A DNA stretch of 64,000 bases from M1-B18 sp048264125. Lineage in GTDB: Bacteria > Bacillota > Clostridia > Peptostreptococcales > Natronincolaceae. Both the position numbers and the translations under genes were made by a program. The notes beneath the pieces are model-generated. The model was not told the DNA's origin and ran no database searches. It saw only the letters and a list, made by a program, of their open reading frames with translations. The stretch lies in contig JBLXDM010000005.1 of the NCBI GenBank assembly GCA_048264125.1, positions 1-64,000 on the forward strand. Reading direction: 5' to 3'. Positions 16,461-24,730 of this stretch are shown one piece after another; positions within the stretch are counted from its first letter, which is position 1; each line of letters opens with the position of its first letter.

Positions 16461-16721
16461 CTATCTAGGTTCTACAATTAGTTTGATGGCTGTTCTTTCC
16501 TCACCATCAATTAGTATGTCTGTAAAGGCTGGAATGCAAATTAGGTCAAGTCCACTAGGAGCTACAAATCCTCGTGCAATTGCCACTGCTTTAACTGCTT
16601 GATTTAGAGCTCCAGCGCCTATAGCCTGAATTTCAGCTGTGCCACGTTCTCTTAAAACGCCAGCTAGTGCTCCTGCAACAGAGTTTGGGTTTGATTTTGC
16701 TGATACTTTTAATACTTCCAT
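16461..16721 (-). CDS. spoVS: Stage V sporulation protein S
   Basis: This 86-residue Alba-like protein is nearly invariant among spore formers: MEVLKVSAKSNPNSVAGALA at the start and GLDLICIPAFTDI near residue 58. In Bacillus it is needed for late sporulation and affects septation (known); the biochemical role is still unclear. It is a single-gene unit with its own terminator. The upstream region has a SigH-type promoter (16777-16805), as described for Bacillus spoVS. Confidence 0.96.
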   Translation of the reverse strand: MEVLKVSAKSNPNSVAGALAGVLRERGTAEIQAIGAGALNQAVKAVAIARGFVAPSGLDLICIPAFTDILIDGEERTAIKLIVEPR

Positions 16722-16776
16722 CGAATAAAAGCCCCCTTTTACAAATAGAATTTCTATATATTGGATTTCAATATAA

Positions 16777-16805
16777 ATATTCTACCTTATTTTTAAAATA
16801 CCTTT
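16777..16805 (-). promoter_or_regulatory. SigH-type promoter of spoVS
   Basis: The minus strand reads AAAGGTATT, then 11 bases, then GTAGAATAT. This fits the Bacillus SigH consensus RnAGGAwWW-N11/12-RnnGAATww with one mismatch (T for A after AGG). Confidence 0.7.
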
Positions 16806-16859
16806 TTTTTATTAAAATTTTCTAAAAATTTAATTAACAATTAGGGCTTTTTTGTGTAT

Positions 16860-17714
16860 TTACTTCAGCAAATCCTCTAATTCGACAAATATATCCTCTG
16901 TAATCTTCTTTGGCAGCGCCACGCCACGCCAGTGCTCCTGAGCCTTAATCGCTTGATAATACAGCATTGAAAAGCCATTAAGCGTCCTACAGCCCCTCTC
17001 CTCTGCAGCCTTTAAAAGTAACGTTTTATATGGATTGTATATTAAATCAAAAATCAGCTCAGTGCCCTTCAATATTTCTAAATCCTCCACAGGCAGCTGC
17101 TGCTCTAGGGGTGCCATTCCCACTGGAGTAGTATTCACAATACAAGAATAACCCTCCTTCAGCTCCGAAGGGCTACAGGTTAAAATGCTTTTGTTGTTAC
17201 CATGAGTCAACAGCTCCTCCCTTAGCATTTCTCGTTTTTCTTCGCTCCTGTTGGCTATAGTTAGGTGACAGCCCTTATTCAAAAGCTCGTGGGCCACAAC
17301 CCTTGCCGCACCACCGGCCCCCAGCATAAGAACCCTTTTTCCCTCCAGCTTAAAGCCTTCAGCCTCCATAGCCATAATAAAGCCGTAGCCATCGGTATTG
17401 TAGCCCTTCAGCTTACCCGCCTCAACCTTCACAGTGTTTACAGCGCCATAGACCTTAGCAGTCGTATCCAGCTCATCCAAATATGGAATAATAGCCTCCT
17501 TATGAGGTATGGTGACATTAAAGCCTTTAAAATTATTTCTTAAAAGGCCAATAGCCGCCTTCAGCTCAGAAGGAGGTATTCGCAGGGCAAGATATGCCTT
17601 ATCCTCCTTTAGCCGCTTATATATTCTGTTGTGAATATCCGGTGATAGGCTATGGGATATGGGATCACCTATAACGCCGTAAAGCTCGGTCTTACTGTTT
17701 AAAAAGTATTCCAT
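16860..17714 (-). CDS. aroE: Shikimate dehydrogenase
   Basis: This 284-residue enzyme reduces 3-dehydroshikimate to shikimate with NADPH. Substrate-binding SHSLSPDIHN is near residue 21 and the catalytic-Lys motif NVTIPHKE near 67. The nucleotide-binding GAGGAARVV is near 128. It is the last gene of the six-gene aro operon and lies 11 bases after aroB. No strong terminator follows, so some transcripts may run into spoVS. Confidence 0.95.
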   Translation of the reverse strand: MEYFLNSKTELYGVIGDPISHSLSPDIHNRIYKRLKEDKAYLALRIPPSELKAAIGLLRNNFKGFNVTIPHKEAIIPYLDELDTTAKVYGAVNTVKVEAGKLKGYNTDGYGFIMAMEAEGFKLEGKRVLMLGAGGAARVVAHELLNKGCHLTIANRSEEKREMLREELLTHGNNKSILTCSPSELKEGYSCIVNTTPVGMAPLEQQLPVEDLEILKGTELIFDLIYNPYKTLLLKAAEERGCRTLNGFSMLYYQAIKAQEHWRGVALPKKITEDIFVELEDLLK

Positions 17715-17725
17715 ATAATCAACTC

Positions 17726-18781
17726 CTACACTAAAATTAAGTCCTTAGCTTCTTCTGCCTTCAGCAGCAGCTCCTTCACTTTGCCTCTGGAAATCGGCAA
17801 TATAAAGGAGATTTTTCCCTCACGATTCTTTTTGTCGCCGGACATTCTCTCCACCATGGCCTCAATTGAAAGCCCCCCTAGGTCAGTTGATACTCCTGTA
17901 TCCCCTATGATGTCTGCGATTTCACAGAAGTATGCCTCCTCTATTAAGCCCAGGCCTCTAGCCATAGCTGCCTCGTGATACATTCCCATCAAAACCGCCT
18001 CACCATGGGTGTATACCTTATAGCCTGTAAGGGCCTCAATAGCGTGTCCGATGGTATGGCCAAAATTCAATATTTTCCTCAGCCCCAGCTCCCTTTCATC
18101 CTGCGTGACTATGGCAGCCTTTATCTCACAGCACCGTCGGATGACCTGCTTCAAAACCTCGGTGTTTATGCTGTATATCGCCTGTAAATTAGCTTTAATG
18201 TATTGCAGGAACTCATAGTCATAAATAACCCCATACTTAATAACCTCTGCTATGCCGCTTGTGAGCTCTCTTTTATGCAGCGTAGCTAAAACCCCTGGGG
18301 CCATCAAGACCTCCTTTGGTTGATAAAAGCTCCCCACCAAATTCTTCCCTTGAGGAAAATTGATGCCTGTTTTTCCCCCTACGCTGCTATCCACTTGGGC
18401 CAACAAAGTTGTGGGAACTTGATAAAAGTCTATTCCCCTCATAAATATCGAGGCCACAAAGCCTGCAATATCTCCTACCACACCGCCGCCAAAGGCGATT
18501 ACCCTAGAGTGCCTGTTGAAGCCCTTCTCCAGCATAAATTGAATAATTTCTGTAACGGTCTCTATCGATTTGCTGGATTCCCCCTGAGGTATCACATATT
18601 TATGCTGCCCCTCTACTAAAAGTGCCTCTAGTCCGCTGCCATATAGGGCATCAACATTATTGTCGGTAATTATGATGGAAAAAGCATCAATATCTATATA
18701 TTCCTTGATCCCCTCCCTGTAGGCGTCGGTGAACCTAATATGATAGCTATCCCTTCCTAAATCTATATATAATCCTTCCAT
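17726..18781 (-). CDS. aroB: 3-Dehydroquinate synthase
   Basis: This 351-residue NAD- and zinc-dependent enzyme makes 3-dehydroquinate from DAHP. The NAD-binding GGGVVGDIAGFVAS is near residue 100. Metal-ligand regions include E(VIKYG) near 180, NFGHTIGHAIE near 240 and HGEAVLMGM near 258. The start overlaps the end of aroC by 19 bases. An aroD/aroQ dehydratase and aroK kinase are not in this cluster and must be elsewhere. Confidence 0.95.
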   Translation of the reverse strand: MEGLYIDLGRDSYHIRFTDAYREGIKEYIDIDAFSIIITDNNVDALYGSGLEALLVEGQHKYVIPQGESSKSIETVTEIIQFMLEKGFNRHSRVIAFGGGVVGDIAGFVASIFMRGIDFYQVPTTLLAQVDSSVGGKTGINFPQGKNLVGSFYQPKEVLMAPGVLATLHKRELTSGIAEVIKYGVIYDYEFLQYIKANLQAIYSINTEVLKQVIRRCCEIKAAIVTQDERELGLRKILNFGHTIGHAIEALTGYKVYTHGEAVLMGMYHEAAMARGLGLIEEAYFCEIADIIGDTGVSTDLGGLSIEAMVERMSGDKKNREGKISFILPISRGKVKELLLKAEEAKDLILV

Positions 18782-19902
18782 CTTTTATATATCTCCTCTA
18801 CGGAATCTCCTCCGAATTTTCTTAAAAACTCCTCAGCAATTACAGAGATTGCCACCATTTCCCCCACCACCGACGCAGCTGGCACAGCACAGCTGTCGCT
18901 TCGTTCCACAGATGCCTCCACAGCCTCAAGGCTTTCGATATCAACGGTTTTCAGTGGTTTATATAGGGTGGGTATCGGCTTCATGGCACATCGGATGACT
19001 ATGATTTCACCATTGGACATTCCACCCTCTACCCCGCCTGCTCTATTGGTGTTTCTGTAATATCCATTCTCAGGGCTATAGTAGATTTCATCATGGACCT
19101 CTGAGCCTGGCTTTTTGCTATTTTCAAAGCCGTCACCCAGCTCCACACCTTTTATTGCCTGTATGCTCATCAGCTGATAGGCCAGCCTTGCATCCAGCTT
19201 GCGATCCCACTGCACATAGCTACCCAGACCAACCGGCACCCCCATAAGCTGCACCTCAAAGGTTCCCCCCAGAGAGTCTCCTGCCTCCTTGGCAGCCTTA
19301 ATAGCAGCTATCATTTCTGCTTCGGCAGCAGCCTCTATACATCTTACCTCAGAAGCATCGGCCTTAAGCAGCTGACTGAAATCAGCCGGTGCACCTATCG
19401 CTACGGCTCCTATTGAGGTTACATGACTGGCCACTTTGATTCCAAAGACCGCCATCAGCTGCTTTATTATGCTGCCGGCAGCCACCCGCAGGGCAGTTTC
19501 CCTAGCACTGCTGCGTTCCAAAACATTACGGACATCCGTAAAATTATATTTTTGTACTCCTGTCAGATCCGCATGCCCGGGTCTTGCCTTTGTCACCTTT
19601 CTTTCATCGCTGTTCTCACCTATAGGGTCCATGTACTGACGCCAGTTTTCAAAATCCCTGTTCTCTATCATAAAAGCCAAAGGACTTCCAAGGGTTTTGC
19701 CGCCCCTCATGCCAGCAATTATCTCTATTGTATCCATTTCTATTGACATTCGGCCACCACGACCATAGCCCCTTTGCCGCCTTGCTAAATCCTTATTGAC
19801 TTCCTCAATATCGATTGCTAGATTTGAGGGTAATCCCTCGATAATTCCCACAAGACCCTTGCCATGTGATTCTCCTGCAGTTAAAATTCTAAGCAATTTC
19901 AC
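18763..19902 (-). CDS. aroC: Chorismate synthase
   Basis: This 379-residue FMN-dependent enzyme converts EPSP to chorismate, the branch point for Phe, Tyr and Trp. Signatures seen are GESHGKGLVGIIEGLPS (residues 10-26), RRQRGYGRGGRMSIE near 42, RPGHADL near 107 and RSSARETALRVAAGS near 130. It lies 5 bases downstream of pheA and overlaps aroB. Confidence 0.96.
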   Translation of the reverse strand: MKLLRILTAGESHGKGLVGIIEGLPSNLAIDIEEVNKDLARRQRGYGRGGRMSIEMDTIEIIAGMRGGKTLGSPLAFMIENRDFENWRQYMDPIGENSDERKVTKARPGHADLTGVQKYNFTDVRNVLERSSARETALRVAAGSIIKQLMAVFGIKVASHVTSIGAVAIGAPADFSQLLKADASEVRCIEAAAEAEMIAAIKAAKEAGDSLGGTFEVQLMGVPVGLGSYVQWDRKLDARLAYQLMSIQAIKGVELGDGFENSKKPGSEVHDEIYYSPENGYYRNTNRAGGVEGGMSNGEIIVIRCAMKPIPTLYKPLKTVDIESLEAVEASVERSDSCAVPAASVVGEMVAISVIAEEFLRKFGGDSVEEIYKRWKDYI

Positions 19903-19907
19903 CCCTC

Positions 19908-20723
19908 CTAAATATTTGTTCCGATGGGATACGATCCAAATATTAAAAATTTATTTGTGATGCCCTTAATATTTTCAATAACCCTAGCGGCCTCCTTATC
20001 ACGATAATGTCCCTTAAAGTCTATATAGAATACATACCTCCCCATTTCAGCCTTTGCGGGTCTGGATTCAATTCTGGTAAGGTTTATATCCGCCTCAGCA
20101 AACTCCCTCAATACCTGAAACAGACTTCCGGGATAGTCGTCAAAAAAACTGAAGGCTATTGATGTTTTGTCATTTCCGGTGGGCTCGGTGCCCTCTCTGC
20201 CAATGACTATAAAGCGAGTCTGGTTCATTGAATTATCCTGTATGTCGGCCTTGATAATATCTAGTCCATGAATGTTAGCGGCTGTGCTTCCTGCGATTGC
20301 GCCATAGCTTTTATCCTCCAAAGCTATCCTACAGGCCTCGGAGGTACTGCTGCAGGTCTTAAGCACCGCCTCCGGCAGCTGACGATGAAGGAATTCCCGG
20401 CACTGCTCTATAGCCTGAGGATGGGAGTAAATATATCTAATATCCTCCAGCTTGCCCATACCTAAAATATTATGCTGTATTTGCTGTATCATCTCACCTT
20501 CAATCGTAGCCCTATCCATTGAAAGTAGCCCATCCATAACCTGAGTTACTGCCCCTTCGGTGGAGTTTTCAATAGGCAGCACCCCCTTATCCACGATGCC
20601 CTCCTCAACTGCATTAAATATTTCTCTAAAGGTGTTGAGCTTTCTTAAGCCTGCTCCCCTGTGGCTGCTTAAGGCAGCCTCATAGCTGTATGAGCCCTCA
20701 GGCCCTAAATATCCTATTATCAT
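19908..20723 (-). CDS. pheA: Prephenate dehydratase
   Basis: This 271-residue monofunctional enzyme makes phenylpyruvate for phenylalanine. The periplasmic-binding-like catalytic domain has NSTEGAV near residue 53 and the NQTRFIVIG active-site motif near 172. The C-terminal ACT domain (about 190-265) has GSLFQVLREFAEADINLTRI and the ESRP Phe-binding motif, so feedback inhibition by Phe is expected. Chorismate mutase is not fused here and must be separate. Confidence 0.94.
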   Translation of the reverse strand: MIIGYLGPEGSYSYEAALSSHRGAGLRKLNTFREIFNAVEEGIVDKGVLPIENSTEGAVTQVMDGLLSMDRATIEGEMIQQIQHNILGMGKLEDIRYIYSHPQAIEQCREFLHRQLPEAVLKTCSSTSEACRIALEDKSYGAIAGSTAANIHGLDIIKADIQDNSMNQTRFIVIGREGTEPTGNDKTSIAFSFFDDYPGSLFQVLREFAEADINLTRIESRPAKAEMGRYVFYIDFKGHYRDKEAARVIENIKGITNKFLIFGSYPIGTNI

Positions 20724-20738
20724 TTTATCATTTATCCC

Positions 20739-22016
20739 TTATACTGTAATTTTTTTTAGCATAGCTTCAAATTCGGGGAAGGATATGGCGATGCAGCCGC
20801 TGTCTTCAATTACAACTGGCTCATCAGAAAATAGGCCGGCAATTGCCATTGCCATAGCAATTCTATGATCGCCATAGCTCTCCGCTCTGCCGCCCTTGAT
20901 TATATTGGGCCCATTAATCTCCATGCCATCCTCCAGCTCAATAATATCAACGCCCAATCCCTGTAATTCTGTTACAACAGCCGCTATTCTATTGGACTCC
21001 TTAAATTTTAACTCCTCAGCGCCGGTTATTGTTGTTTTTCCCTCCGCCAGGGCAGCAGCCACTGCAATCACCGGAATTTCGTCAATAAGCCTTGGTATTA
21101 TTTCTCTTCCGATGTCTACACCCCTCAGTTTTCCGCCATGAATGCTGATATCTCCTATTTCCTCTCCACCACTGATGGTTATATTGTCCACCTGTATGTC
21201 GGCACCCATTCCTTTTAAAACCTCAATTATACCGGTTCTAGTTGGGTTTAGCCCAACCCTGCATATCTTCAACGATGAGCCCGGCATTGCTGCTGCCGCC
21301 ACCATAAAGAAGGCTGCAGAGGAAATATCCCCCGGCACCTCCACTCTTTGACCATACAGCCTTGAGGCGGAAACGGTTATCACATCGGCTTCTCTGGAAA
21401 TATTGCCACCAAAGGCCTTAAGCATCCTCTCGGTATGATCCCTTGAGGGCTGTGGCTCAAAAACTCTGGTGTCACCTTCAGCATAAAGGCCTGCCAGCAG
21501 AACAGCAGATTTTACCTGGGCGCTGGAGACCGGCAGCCTGTAGTCTATAGCCTTTAGGCCACCACCCCTTATAGCAAGGGGTGCCAGCCTGCCTTCACTT
21601 CTGCCATCTATTATAGCTCCCATTTCCCTTAGAGGGGCTGCAATCCTTGCCATAGGTCTTTTTCTCAGGGATTCGTCCCCGGTAATCACAGACATAAAGC
21701 TTTGTCCTGCTAGAATACCAGAAAGCAGTCTGATGGTTGTGCCAGAATTCCCTGCATCTAAAATATCCTTCGGCTCACTCAAGCCGTTTATACCCTTGCC
21801 TTCAACGATTATTTCCTCCTGTGTTACCTCTATTTCCACCCCCAGACCCCTAAAGCAGCCTATGGTGCTTAAGCAGTCCTCCCCCATCAAAAAGCCTTTT
21901 ATGCTGCTCCTGCCCTCACTTATTCCAGCCAGCATAATTGATCTGTGGGAAATTGATTTATCACCTGGGACAGTCATTTCTCCCTTTACTCCATCAACCT
22001 TCCTTGTAGTCAGCAT
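20739..22016 (-). CDS. aroA: 5-Enolpyruvylshikimate-3-phosphate synthase
   Basis: This is a 425-residue EPSP synthase from ATG 22016, which follows AGAGAGGTAGT and lies one base beyond the tyrA stop; a longer frame of 440 residues would overlap tyrA. PGDKSISHRSIMLAGI (residues 15-30) is the phosphate-binding motif, and DAGNSGTTIRLLSG near 86 corresponds to the LxLGNAGTAxRpL region. The Ala-for-Gly position typical of tolerant class II enzymes was not resolved by eye: the residue here is S in NSGTT. Both pseudo-repeats of the inside-out barrel are present. Confidence 0.95.
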   Translation of the reverse strand: MLTTRKVDGVKGEMTVPGDKSISHRSIMLAGISEGRSSIKGFLMGEDCLSTIGCFRGLGVEIEVTQEEIIVEGKGINGLSEPKDILDAGNSGTTIRLLSGILAGQSFMSVITGDESLRKRPMARIAAPLREMGAIIDGRSEGRLAPLAIRGGGLKAIDYRLPVSSAQVKSAVLLAGLYAEGDTRVFEPQPSRDHTERMLKAFGGNISREADVITVSASRLYGQRVEVPGDISSAAFFMVAAAAMPGSSLKICRVGLNPTRTGIIEVLKGMGADIQVDNITISGGEEIGDISIHGGKLRGVDIGREIIPRLIDEIPVIAVAAALAEGKTTITGAEELKFKESNRIAAVVTELQGLGVDIIELEDGMEINGPNIIKGGRAESYGDHRIAMAMAIAGLFSDEPVVIEDSGCIAISFPEFEAMLKKITV

Positions 22017-22017
22017 A

Positions 22018-23127
22018 CTACCTCTCTCCCCTCTTATACAAAATTTTATAGCTACAGGCACTTAGTATATCAATTGCCCTCTCAACCTCGCTGCTTTTTT
22101 CAAAGCCAATTCTAATAGCCCCCTCTTCACCTTCTCTTGAATGCAATATTTCAATTTCTTTAATGTTTAGCTTGTTTTCTCCTATTATTCCCGTCAATTC
22201 ACCTATCACACCCGGTTTGTCCGCAACACCAACTATTATTTCGTATAATGGCGGCATATATCCGGCTGCATGCTGCTGAATACTGCTTCTTAAGAGGCGA
22301 GCCTTCTTCAGTCCCTGAAGTAAGGCCGTTTCATTTTCAGAAGCCAGCATAGATTTATATTCACTCAATATCTCCTGAAAACTGTTAATTCCATCAATTA
22401 ATTCCCCTTTGTTGTAGAGGAAAATATCCCTCCAAATATCCGGGTTTCCTGCTGCAATTCGGGTGCTGTCGCGAAAGCCTCCCCCCACAAAGGGTAAATA
22501 GGATATCCCGTTGCCGGAATCCAGCATATTCACCAGCAGCACCGCCAGCAAATGAGGCAAATGGCTTATTTGAGCCACTATTTTATCGTGCTCCGATGGT
22601 GTAACCAATACCGGATACGCCTTTAGGGTTCTTATGAAATCCTTCATAATTACGATTGTTTCTGCCTTTGTATTTTCCTCTGGTGCTATAAAGTAATATG
22701 CATTTTCAAATAATATTGATGAGGCAGCCTTTATTCCCCCCTTGTCGGAGCCCGCCATGGGGTGCCCACCTATAAATTGAATTTCCTTCCCAAGGGTGCT
22801 GTCTACTATATTCTTTACAAAGCCCTTTACACTTCCGACATCCGTAACAATGGCTGTGGCCTTAAGCTTCGGCAAAATTCCTTCCAGCAGCTTATGATAG
22901 CCTCCTAAAGGAAGAGCGATAATCACAAGGTCAGAGTCTTTAACAGCCTCACCGGGATCTAACGTGACATAATCCACCGCTCCAATTTCCATTGCCTCCT
23001 CAAGCGTCTCTTTATAAAGGTCACATGCTACTATAGTTCCTCTATAGCCGCCTTCCTTAAGCCCAAGAGCTATTGAGCCTCCTATTAAACCAATGCCTAG
23101 TATTGTGATTTTCTCTATGCTTAACAT
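22018..23127 (-). CDS. tyrA: Prephenate dehydrogenase with ACT domain
   Basis: This 369-residue NAD-dependent enzyme oxidises prephenate to 4-hydroxyphenylpyruvate for tyrosine. The Rossmann motif GIGLIGGSIALGLK is at residues 11-24 and GGHPMAGS near 120 holds a catalytic-loop His. A C-terminal ACT domain (from about 295, YEIIVGVADKPGVIGELT) suggests tyrosine feedback. It is the first gene of the minus-strand aro operon and starts about 105 bases after a consensus-like promoter. Confidence 0.94.
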   Translation of the reverse strand: MLSIEKITILGIGLIGGSIALGLKEGGYRGTIVACDLYKETLEEAMEIGAVDYVTLDPGEAVKDSDLVIIALPLGGYHKLLEGILPKLKATAIVTDVGSVKGFVKNIVDSTLGKEIQFIGGHPMAGSDKGGIKAASSILFENAYYFIAPEENTKAETIVIMKDFIRTLKAYPVLVTPSEHDKIVAQISHLPHLLAVLLVNMLDSGNGISYLPFVGGGFRDSTRIAAGNPDIWRDIFLYNKGELIDGINSFQEILSEYKSMLASENETALLQGLKKARLLRSSIQQHAAGYMPPLYEIIVGVADKPGVIGELTGIIGENKLNIKEIEILHSREGEEGAIRIGFEKSSEVERAIDILSACSYKILYKRGER

Positions 23128-23234
23128 TATGTATCCCCCTATTCAGGTAAGCTTCATGCCGCTTAATGGATGTAGTTTTATTAAATCCATAGCGGAGGGT
23201 AAGTATTCTTTTCCGCTTCAATTATTTTCTAATA

Positions 23235-23263
23235 ACTTTACTTCATACTTTTGTGGATGTCAA
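23235..23263 (-). promoter_or_regulatory. SigA-type promoter of the tyrA-aroE operon
   Basis: TTGACA, a 17-base spacer and TAAAGT are read on the minus strand. The leader of about 100 bases contains a small AGCGGA/TCCGCT stem but no terminator, so this operon lacks the attenuator that aroF has. Confidence 0.75.
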
Positions 23264-23361
23264 CATAATTATTCAAAACTGTTTTTTTCGATAACATTTT
23301 ATATCGACTAAAATTTTATTGGAATTCAAATAAGTTGTATGAATTTTCTTTTGAATTACTG

Positions 23362-23390
23362 TTGACATATGGCTCGCTATTGCATATAAT
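23362..23390 (+). promoter_or_regulatory. SigA-type promoter of the aroF leader
   Basis: The sequence is a perfect consensus: TTGACA, 17 bases, TATAAT. Transcription should start near 23397, about 28 bases before the leader-peptide start codon. Confidence 0.92.
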
Positions 23391-23424
23391 GAGTTTTAAA
23401 TATTCAGAAAAAAGGGTGGTTCAA

Positions 23425-23589
23425 ATGCTAAACGAAAATAGACAAGAACTTCAATTGAATATCTATTATTTTAACTTTTACTGGAGCTTTTACTTTTATA
23501 GCGCCGGTTATTTTGCATGGTTAAAAATTAGATATCGAAGTCTTCTATTTTCAATAGAATCCCTTTATATTCAGCTAGCCTATAGCTAA
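23425..23589 (+). CDS. Aromatic-rich leader peptide controlling aroF
   Basis: This 54-residue ORF starts at ATG 23425 behind GGGTGG. Residues 14-32 read YYFNFYWSFYFYSAGYFAW: 13 of 19 are aromatic (6 Tyr, 5 Phe, 2 Trp). No enzyme would have such a composition; it is the hallmark of a transcription-attenuation leader sensing all three aromatic aminoacyl-tRNAs. The last Trp codon (23518-23520) lies about 19 bases before a candidate antiterminator strand (23539-23546), so a ribosome stalled there would leave that strand free. A terminator follows 24 bases after the stop codon. Confidence 0.9.
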   Translation: MLNENRQELQLNIYYFNFYWSFYFYSAGYFAWLKIRYRSLLFSIESLYIQLAYS

Positions 23590-23622
23590 TTATACAATGC
23601 ATCATCTGTATACAAGGAGACT
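23539..23622 (+). promoter_or_regulatory. Candidate antiterminator pairing in the aroF leader
   Basis: AGTCTTCT (23539-23546) can pair over 8 positions, one of them G-U, with AGGAGACT (23615-23622), which is the 5' arm of the terminator. A competing hairpin TTCTATT/AATAGAA (23543-23559) overlaps the same strand. Ribosomes that reach the stop codon at 23589 would cover the antiterminator strand and let the terminator form. Confidence 0.6.
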
Positions 23623-23651
23623 CTTGAAATGGGTCTCCTTTTTATTTTATA
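23614..23651 (+). terminator. Attenuator terminator upstream of aroF
   Basis: AAGGAGAC pairs with GTCTCCTT around a loop of about 11 bases and is followed by TTTATTTTAT. It lies between leader peptide and aroF, 74 bases before the aroF start. Confidence 0.88.
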
Positions 23652-23724
23652 TATTTTTATATGTTTTGAATTGGTTTTTCAGTTTTACTTTAAAATAAAT
23701 TATAAAAATCGAGGAGGAGTTTAC

Positions 23725-24723
23725 ATGGTAATTATTATGAAACCAGATGCACCAAGAGAAGTTATTGAAAAAATTGAAAGGAAAATGGAGAGCCTGGGCT
23801 GCCAGGTCCATATTTCAGAGGGAGAGAATCATACAATTATGGGTTTAGTAGGTGATACCACAAGAATCGACCCCAGTCAGATTGAAGCAAATGATTATGT
23901 TGACAGGCTTGTGAGGATTCAGCATCCCTTTAAGCTGGCAAATAAAATTTTTCATCCTAAGAAAACCATAGTTACTGTTGATGGTATTGAAATTGGAGGC
24001 GATGAAATAACCGTTATCGCTGGTCCCTGCTCTGTAGAAAGTGAGGAGCAGCTTATGACCATAGCCAGAGCGGTGAAAGCCAGCGGTGCTAAGTTCTTGA
24101 GGGGTGGTGCCTTCAAGCCTAGAACCTCCCCCTACAGCTTCCAGGGAATGGGAGAAGAGGGACTGAAGCTACTACAGAAAGCCAAGGCAGAGACAGGAAT
24201 GCCTATTGTAACTGAGATTATGGATCAGGAGCAATTCGATATGGTTTGCCATTACACTGATATTCTTCAAATTGGCGCAAGAAATATGCAAAACTTCTCA
24301 TTGCTTAAGCAGGCTGGAAAGTGCAATAGGCCAGTGCTTCTTAAGAGGGGGCTTTCCGCAACAATCGAAGAACTGCTGATGGCAGCTGAGTACATTATGT
24401 CGGAGGGAAATACGAATGTAATTCTGTGCGAAAGAGGTATACGTACCTTCGAAACCTACACCAGAAATACACTGGATTTAAGTGCGATTCCTGCCATCAA
24501 AGAGCTGAGTCATCTTCCTGTTATAGTTGACCCCAGCCATGCAGCAGGTAAATGGCGTATGGTGGAGCCCCTATCCAAGGCTGCAATAGCTGTAGGTGCC
24601 GACGGACTTATGATCGAGGTCCATCACCAGCCAGAGCTGGCCCTATCGGATGGTGCCCAATCCCTAAAGCCCGAGAAATTCGACGGACTTATGAAGGCCG
24701 TGAATAAAATTGCAGCTATCTAG
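23725..24723 (+). CDS. aroF: 3-Deoxy-7-phosphoheptulonate (DAHP) synthase, type I-beta
   Basis: This is a 332-residue enzyme from ATG 23725, which has GGAGGAG upstream; a longer in-frame ORF begins inside the terminator region. It condenses erythrose-4-phosphate and PEP, the first step of the shikimate pathway. An N-terminal ferredoxin/ACT-like regulatory domain (about residues 1-75) precedes the TIM barrel with AGPCSVES near 102, GGAFKPRTSPYSFQG near 130 and DPSHAAGK near 268. This layout resembles the Thermotoga enzyme, where the domain gives Phe/Tyr feedback (known). It is the only large plus-strand gene here and is divergent from the other aro genes. Confidence 0.96.
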   Translation: MVIIMKPDAPREVIEKIERKMESLGCQVHISEGENHTIMGLVGDTTRIDPSQIEANDYVDRLVRIQHPFKLANKIFHPKKTIVTVDGIEIGGDEITVIAGPCSVESEEQLMTIARAVKASGAKFLRGGAFKPRTSPYSFQGMGEEGLKLLQKAKAETGMPIVTEIMDQEQFDMVCHYTDILQIGARNMQNFSLLKQAGKCNRPVLLKRGLSATIEELLMAAEYIMSEGNTNVILCERGIRTFETYTRNTLDLSAIPAIKELSHLPVIVDPSHAAGKWRMVEPLSKAAIAVGADGLMIEVHHQPELALSDGAQSLKPEKFDGLMKAVNKIAAI

Positions 24724-24730
24724 GCTATAC

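Noticed and set aside
23335..23424. N-terminal extension of the aromatic leader ORF from an earlier ATG
   Set aside because: It would start before the -35 element of the consensus promoter, so it cannot be translated from that transcript.
23629..23724. Longer aroF start inside the terminator region
   Set aside because: It has no ribosome-binding site, starts in the terminator stem and encodes a hydrophobic stretch unlike DAHP synthases; ATG 23725 has GGAGGAG.
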